From AP-15 sp036008325 (GTDB lineage: Bacteria; Pseudomonadota; Alphaproteobacteria; ATCC43930; CGMCC-115725): a DNA stretch of 24,191 nucleotides. A program made the translations under genes and the position numbers. Shown piece after piece: positions 21,419 to 24,191 of this stretch. Location: positions 1 to 24,191 of the forward strand of contig DASYNW010000148.1 in NCBI GenBank assembly GCA_036008325.1. The letters are read 5' to 3'. A model generated the notes under the pieces. The model did not search any database. It saw nothing but the letters and a program-made list of their open reading frames with translations, and was not told the DNA's origin. Numbering within the stretch: position 1 is the stretch's first letter; the number at the start of each line of letters is the position of its first letter.

Positions 21419-23943
21419 CGCCATCCGCCGCATGGCTCTACCCGTTTCGGCTGGCGCACCGCGAGCTGCGCGGCGGCCTCGGCGGGCTGCGCGTCTTTGT
21501 CGCCTGCGTCGTCCTCGGCGTCGCCGCGATTGCCGGGATCGGCTCGCTCGCCGCTTCGCTCGCCGCCGGCATCGCCGGGGATGCGCGGGCACTGCTCGGC
21601 GGCGATGTCGAGGCGCGCCTCGCCTACCGGCCGGCCGACCCCGCCGAGCACGCCCTTCTGGCGCGCAGCGGCGCGCTCTCAGAGATCACCCAGTTGCGGG
21701 CGATGGCGCGCACCCCGGACGGCAAACGGCAGAGCCTGATCGAGCTGAAGGCGGTCGATGCCGCCTACCCGCTTTACGGCCGGGTCGTGCTGTCGCAGCT
21801 GCAGGATCTGGGTGCTGCGCTCGGGCCACGCAACGGGGTTTTCGGCGCGCTCGTCGCCCCCGCCATCCTCGATCGGCTCGGGGTAAAGCTCGGCGAGACC
21901 ATCAAAGTTGGCGAGGCGGCGCTGCAAGTGCGCGGCACGATCGTGCGCGAGCCCGACGCCGCCCTCAGCGGGCTGATCCTCGGCCCGCGAGTGATCATCG
22001 CCGCCGCGGCCCTGCCCGAAACCCGGCTGATCCAGCCCGGTGCGCTGGTCAGCTACGACTACCGGCTGCGGCTTGCCGCCGGCCCCGATGCCGCTTCCTG
22101 GATCGCGGCGGCGCGGGCGGCGTTTCCTCGCGCGGGCTGGCAGCTGCGCAGCTTTGCCGATGCGGCGCGCCCGTTGCAGGGATTGATCGGCCGCTTGGCG
22201 CAGTTCCTCTCATTGGTCGGGCTGACCGCGCTATTGGTCGGCGGGGTCGGGATCGGCAACGCGGTGCGCGGCCATATCGCGGCAAAAACCACGACGATCG
22301 CCACCTTGAAATGCCTCGGCGGCTCGACCAGGCTGGTGTTCGCGGTCTATCTGATCGAGCTGCTGGCGCTGGCGCTGCTCGGCATCGGCGCCGGCGCGGC
22401 GCTCGGCGCGCTGTTGCCGCTCGCGGTCCGGCCGTTTCTCGCCGGCATGCTGCCGGCCTCGGCCCGGCTCGGCCTCTATCAGGCGCCGCTCGCCGTGGCC
22501 GCGCTCTACGGCCTGTTGACCGTGCTGGTCTTCTCGCTGTGGCCGCTCGCCGCGATCGGCCGGATTCCGGCCGGCGCGCTGTTTCGCGACCTGGTCGACC
22601 GCCGGCGCTGGCCGGTTCCGCTGGCCGCCGCGACGATGACCGCGGCGCTGACGGCGGCGCTCGCGGCGCTGGTGATCGCCACCGCGCAGGACCGGGCTCT
22701 GGCCTGGTGGTTTGTCGCCGGTGCGATCGGCGCCTTCGTCATCTTCCGCGCGGCTGGAGCAGCCGTGGTGGCCGGCGCCGGCAAGCTCGGCCGCCCGCGC
22801 CGCCCGCTGCTGCGCCTGGCGCTCGCCAATCTCTACCGGCCGGGCGCGCCCACCGCCCAGATCATGCTGTCGCTCGGCATCGGCCTGACCGTGATGGTCG
22901 CGGTGGCGCTGGTCGAGGGCAACCTCGCTCGCGAGATCGGCGGCCGGCTGCCGGCCGAGGCGCCGGCCTTTTTTTTCATCGACATCCAGCCGGACCAGCT
23001 CGCCGGGTTCGAGGAGATCGTGCGCGGCACCCTCGGCGCGCGTTTCGACGAGGTGCCGATGATGCGCGGGCGCATCACCCGGCTGAACGGGGTCCCGGTC
23101 GAGCAGGCGGCGGTGATGCCCGACGCGCGATGGGCGTTGCGCAGCGACCGCGGGCTGACCTATGCCGCGGGCTTGCCGGCGGGCTCGCGCCTTGTCGCCG
23201 GAACCTGGTGGTCGCCCGACTATCATGGCCTGCCGCTGGTTTCGTTCGACGCCGGGCTGGCGCATGGCATGGGCCTCAAAGTCGGCGACAGCCTGACCGT
23301 CAACCTGCTCGGGCGCGAGATCACCGCGCGCATCGCCAATCTGCGGGCGATCGATTGGCGGCGGCTCGGCATCAATTTCGCCTTGGTCTTTGCCCCGGGG
23401 ACGCTCGAAGGCGCGCCGCAGACCCATCTCGCCGCGGTCTATCTGCCGCACGCGCAGCAGGAAGCGCTGGTGCGCCGGGTGACCGGGCGGTTCCCCAACG
23501 TTTCGGCGATCCCGGTGCGCGAGGCGCTGCAAGCAGTCGGCCGCGTCGTCGGCCTGATCGGCGCTGCCGTCCGCCTGACGGCGCTGGTCGCGCTGGCCGC
23601 CGGCGCGTTGGTGCTCGGGGGCGCGATTGCGGCCAGCCATCGGCGCCGCGTCTACGACGCGGTGGTGCTGAAGGTGCTGGGCGCCACCCGCCGCGCCATC
23701 CTGGCCGGATTTCTGATCGAATACGGGCTTCTCGGCCTGCTCGCGGCGCTGATCGCCGGGACGCTCGGCAGCGTGGCCGCCGTGTTTGTCGTGGTTCGGC
23801 TGCTGCGGATCGACTGGGTGTTTCTGCCGGGTCCACTGCTCGCGACCCTGGGGCTGGCGATGCTGCTGACCCTGGGCTTGGGGCTGGCCGGCACGTGGCG
23901 CGCGCTCGGGGCCAAGGCGGCACCCTATCTGCGCAACGACTAA
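21415..23943 (+). CDS. ybbP: ABC transporter permease, YbbP-like (FtsX family)
   Basis: An 842-residue inner-membrane protein with the two-halved FtsX/MacB-type layout of YbbP. It has a first segment LRVFVACVVLGVAAIAGIGS (25-44), a periplasmic domain (about 60-255), three segments with LKCLGGSTRLVF after the first, two further segments, a second periplasmic domain (about 500-700), and three closing segments with VLKVLGATRRAIL. AVDAAYPLYGRVVLS and AFFFIDIQPDQL are close to the E. coli protein, whose length is 804. The start is GTG 21415, overlapping the ybbA stop by four bases. With YbbA it forms an ABC machine thought to extract or export hydrophobic compounds at the membrane, working with TesA. 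Substrate unknown. Confidence 0.92.
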   Translation: MTPSAAWLYPFRLAHRELRGGLGGLRVFVACVVLGVAAIAGIGSLAASLAAGIAGDARALLGGDVEARLAYRPADPAEHALLARSGALSEITQLRAMARTPDGKRQSLIELKAVDAAYPLYGRVVLSQLQDLGAALGPRNGVFGALVAPAILDRLGVKLGETIKVGEAALQVRGTIVREPDAALSGLILGPRVIIAAAALPETRLIQPGALVSYDYRLRLAAGPDAASWIAAARAAFPRAGWQLRSFADAARPLQGLIGRLAQFLSLVGLTALLVGGVGIGNAVRGHIAAKTTTIATLKCLGGSTRLVFAVYLIELLALALLGIGAGAALGALLPLAVRPFLAGMLPASARLGLYQAPLAVAALYGLLTVLVFSLWPLAAIGRIPAGALFRDLVDRRRWPVPLAAATMTAALTAALAALVIATAQDRALAWWFVAGAIGAFVIFRAAGAAVVAGAGKLGRPRRPLLRLALANLYRPGAPTAQIMLSLGIGLTVMVAVALVEGNLAREIGGRLPAEAPAFFFIDIQPDQLAGFEEIVRGTLGARFDEVPMMRGRITRLNGVPVEQAAVMPDARWALRSDRGLTYAAGLPAGSRLVAGTWWSPDYHGLPLVSFDAGLAHGMGLKVGDSLTVNLLGREITARIANLRAIDWRRLGINFALVFAPGTLEGAPQTHLAAVYLPHAQQEALVRRVTGRFPNVSAIPVREALQAVGRVVGLIGAAVRLTALVALAAGALVLGGAIAASHRRRVYDAVVLKVLGATRRAILAGFLIEYGLLGLLAALIAGTLGSVAAVFVVVRLLRIDWVFLPGPLLATLGLAMLLTLGLGLAGTWRALGAKAAPYLRND

Positions 23944-24040
23944 TGCCCGCGCCGCCGCCGATGATGTCCGGCCGTGCCGCCGCCGGCCGGCCGCTCGGCC
24001 ACGCCTCGCTCTTGCCAAACGAGGTCCCCAGCGAAGGTGA

Positions 24041-24068
24041 TTGAAAAGGTCGCGTTTTGTGCCAATAT
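24041..24068 (+). promoter_or_regulatory. Sigma-70-type promoter candidate for the last gene
   Basis: TTGAAA (24041-24046) and CAATAT (24063-24068) lie 16 bases apart, a reasonable housekeeping-type -35/-10 pair in otherwise GC-rich sequence. Predicted initiation is at about 24075, exactly at the start of the dyad that follows. Confidence 0.5.
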
Positions 24069-24074
24069 CGTGGG

Positions 24075-24090
24075 CGAGGAATCTTCCTCG
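24075..24090. promoter_or_regulatory. Operator-like dyad at the predicted transcription start
   Basis: CGAGGAA (24075-24081) and TTCCTCG (24084-24090) form a 7-bp inverted repeat around a two-base centre, starting at the predicted +1 of the promoter at 24041-24068. Its position suits a repressor-binding site. Confidence 0.4.
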
Positions 24091-24117
24091 CGCTGCTTCT
24101 CTCTTTGGAGGGGGTCT

Positions 24118-24191
24118 ATGGCTTTGGGTTCGCAGCCCCGCTGGACGGTGCGGTCGGCGGACGCGCAGGTCGGCATCGATGTCGGCTTGCG
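24118..24191 (+). CDS. Start of a gene cut by the window edge (possibly Bax inhibitor-1/YccA family)
   Basis: ATG at 24118 preceded by GGAGGGGG (24107-24114) starts an open frame running off the window: MALGSQPRWTVRSADAQVGI then DVGLR, 24 complete codons. A short polar N-terminus followed by VDxGLR resembles the start of Bax inhibitor-1/YccA-like membrane proteins in Alphaproteobacteria, where a membrane segment follows directly. With only 24 residues this is a guess at the family, but the gene itself is well supported by its ribosome-binding site and promoter candidate. Confidence 0.6.
   Translation, partial: MALGSQPRWTVRSADAQVGIDVGL

Noticed and set aside
22231..24018. Long minus-strand open frame opposite ybbP (595 codons)
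   Set aside because: Gln/Arg/Gly-rich with no domain signs, and lies fully antisense to a secure gene.
21432..24044. Very long open frame (870 codons) in another frame of the ybbP region
   Set aside because: It is an Arg/Pro/Gly-rich shadow of ybbP produced by high GC; the ybbP frame has the family motifs and membrane segments.
1..24191. CRISPR arrays, rRNA or tRNA genes
   Set aside because: No regularly spaced repeats and no recognisable tRNA or rRNA sequence were seen on either strand.

Overview
The window is high-GC DNA (roughly two thirds G+C by eye) from an alphaproteobacterium, probably a soil- or water-type Rhodospirillales/Rhizobiales relative. This rests on a SciP/DUF1153 homologue (a family known from Alphaproteobacteria), GGAAC-N16-CGTT and related GGAAY-N16/17 promoters typical of the alphaproteobacterial general stress sigma factor EcfG, an HpnN-type hopanoid RND transporter, and a catabolic mix of class III CoA transferase, enolase-superfamily and amidohydrolase genes. 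The exact order or genus cannot be read from the sequence. No rRNA, tRNA, CRISPR array or intact mobile element was found.

Layout. 1-2461 (+): the 3' end of an enolase-superfamily gene, a CaiB/BaiF-type CoA transferase and, beyond a dispersed-repeat hairpin, an NMT1/THI5-like periplasmic-binding-fold protein. 2723-3205 (+): a small coiled-coil protein with a winged-helix-like end. 3277-6696 (-): an unusual alpha/beta-hydrolase-like/methyltransferase fusion, then uppP (undecaprenyl-diphosphatase), then a decarboxylase-type amidohydrolase. 6866-7722: a divergent stress pair, a PRC-barrel protein (-) and an entericidin-like lipoprotein (+), the latter behind a perfect EcfG-type promoter. 7942-8589 (+): a two-domain ABM-like protein. 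8631-9923 (-): a CinA protein whose C-terminal deamidase domain has lost its key residues. 10084-13121: an exported ankyrin protein (-) divergent from cobA (+), then a sulfotransferase (+). 13167-15794 (-): hpnN. 16094-16798 (-): a PEP-CTERM protein gene broken by one in-frame stop. 17195-17777 (+): a sciP-like regulator and a DUF1488 gene behind an ECF-type promoter candidate. 17805-20698 (-): a tight tesA-FIST-thpR-EVE run. 20681-23943 (+): the divergent ybbA-ybbP ABC exporter. 24118-end (+): the start of another gene, possibly a BI-1/YccA-like membrane protein.

How the genes fit together. Several units concern the envelope: uppP (cell-wall lipid carrier recycling), hpnN (hopanoid trafficking), tesA/ybbAP (a lysophospholipase-type esterase beside its conserved transporter partner), entericidin and PRC-barrel (general stress), and the broken PEP-CTERM surface protein. 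The tesA-ybbA-ybbP arrangement is the same divergent one found in Escherichia coli. The most interesting items are the four-gene tesA-FIST-thpR-EVE run, the hydrolase/methyltransferase fusion, the degenerate CinA, the stress promoters, and the single-codon lesion in the PEP-CTERM gene. I did not find a convincing wholly new defence or mobile system.
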